64,000 nucleotides of DNA, taken from the NCBI GenBank assembly GCA_021818945.1, contig JAKASV010000001.1:36221-100220 (forward strand), in the 5' to 3' direction. Shown here in pieces: positions 63,890 to 64,000 of the stretch. Under the pieces are notes generated by a model. It did not search any database and had not been told where the DNA came from. It saw only the letters and a list, made by a program, of their open reading frames with translations. Made by a program: the position numbers and the translations under genes. This DNA comes from a bacterium (GTDB lineage: Bacteria; Babelota; Babeliae; Babelales; Vermiphilaceae). Position 1 is the first letter of the stretch, and every line of letters begins with the position of its first letter.

Positions 63890-64000
63890 TCAACCCCCAG
63901 GTAAAAAATTCTGATATACTTGCTGAACATTGATACTTAACAAATTGATAATTTTTTTTCGCAATTCATTAAGTCCTTGAATCGTTTCGGTTTTGACGCC
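63890..64000 (-). CDS. C-terminal 36 residues of an unknown protein (start outside window)
   Basis: A minus-strand frame is open from the window edge and stops at TGA (63890-63892). The visible residues include GLNELRKKIINLLSINVQQV followed by YQNFLPGG. They are too few to name. The frame is in phase with the DUF1254 remnant immediately downstream, so the two could once have been one gene, but the residues do not resemble that family. Confidence 0.3.
   Translation of the reverse strand, partial: GVKTETIQGLNELRKKIINLLSINVQQVYQNFLPGG

Overview
This AT-rich window carries a core block of housekeeping genes followed by a much larger accessory region full of proteins with export signals, ankyrin repeats and TPRs. 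The combination of an NTT-type (Tlc-like) nucleotide transporter, exported ankyrin and TPR proteins, a eukaryote-like protein phosphatase, a papain-like cysteine protease candidate, FtsH-like AAA+ ATPases without a peptidase domain and several decaying genes points to a host-dependent bacterium living in a eukaryotic, probably protist, cell. Candidatus Dependentiae (TM6/Babeliae) is the best fit I can offer. This is an inference from gene content; no 16S gene is present.

Layout. 1-10901 (+): 3' part of rpoB, rpoC, tRNA-Val(GAC), rpsO, pnp, rph and a divergent holA-like gene. 10902-13567: palindromic control region, a DUF4143-type ATPase, and an IS3-family element whose orfB is frameshifted. 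13580-18265 (-): a secreted protein, a DUF502 membrane protein, and glmM-ybbR/cdaR-cdaA-like in the classical order, but with a cyclase that lacks its catalytic motifs. 18428-25729: trpS, a membrane protein, a broken lipoprotein gene, two members of a three-member secreted family (the third lies at 17666-18265), uvrD/pcrA and asnS. 25868-33204 (+): two HisJ-like PHP phosphatases flanking an ABC exporter and pyrG, then a MOCOS/cysteine-desulfurase-like enzyme. 33504-39464: a Cys-rich secreted protein, a DEAD-box helicase, and a tandem pair of AAA+ proteins with N-terminal export signals. 39698-50872: small nucleotide-sanitation and editing enzymes (MazG-like, two Nudix, YbaK-like) mixed with secreted proteins (PPP phosphatase, 58-residue Cys-rich peptide, ankyrin protein, tandem DUF6165 lipoprotein, cysteine-protease-like protein) and an XRE/DUF2975 pair. 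51029-60390 (-): TPR and ankyrin proteins and three consecutive exported TPR-glycosyltransferases. 60521-64000: NTT transporter, a transposase remnant, hflX, and a decayed DUF1254 gene.

How it fits together. The housekeeping genes cover transcription, translation, RNA turnover and CTP synthesis. The NTT transporter would exchange or import host nucleotides. The exported set (ankyrins, protease-like protein, phosphatase, TPR-glycosyltransferases, small Cys-rich proteins) is the likely host-interaction repertoire. The most unusual items are the catalytically dead c-di-AMP cyclase homologue kept in its operon, the protease-like protein with a C-H-D/N triad, the tandem peptidase-less FtsH-like ATPases, and a recurring N-terminal plan of signal peptide, short linker and second hydrophobic segment in otherwise unrelated proteins.
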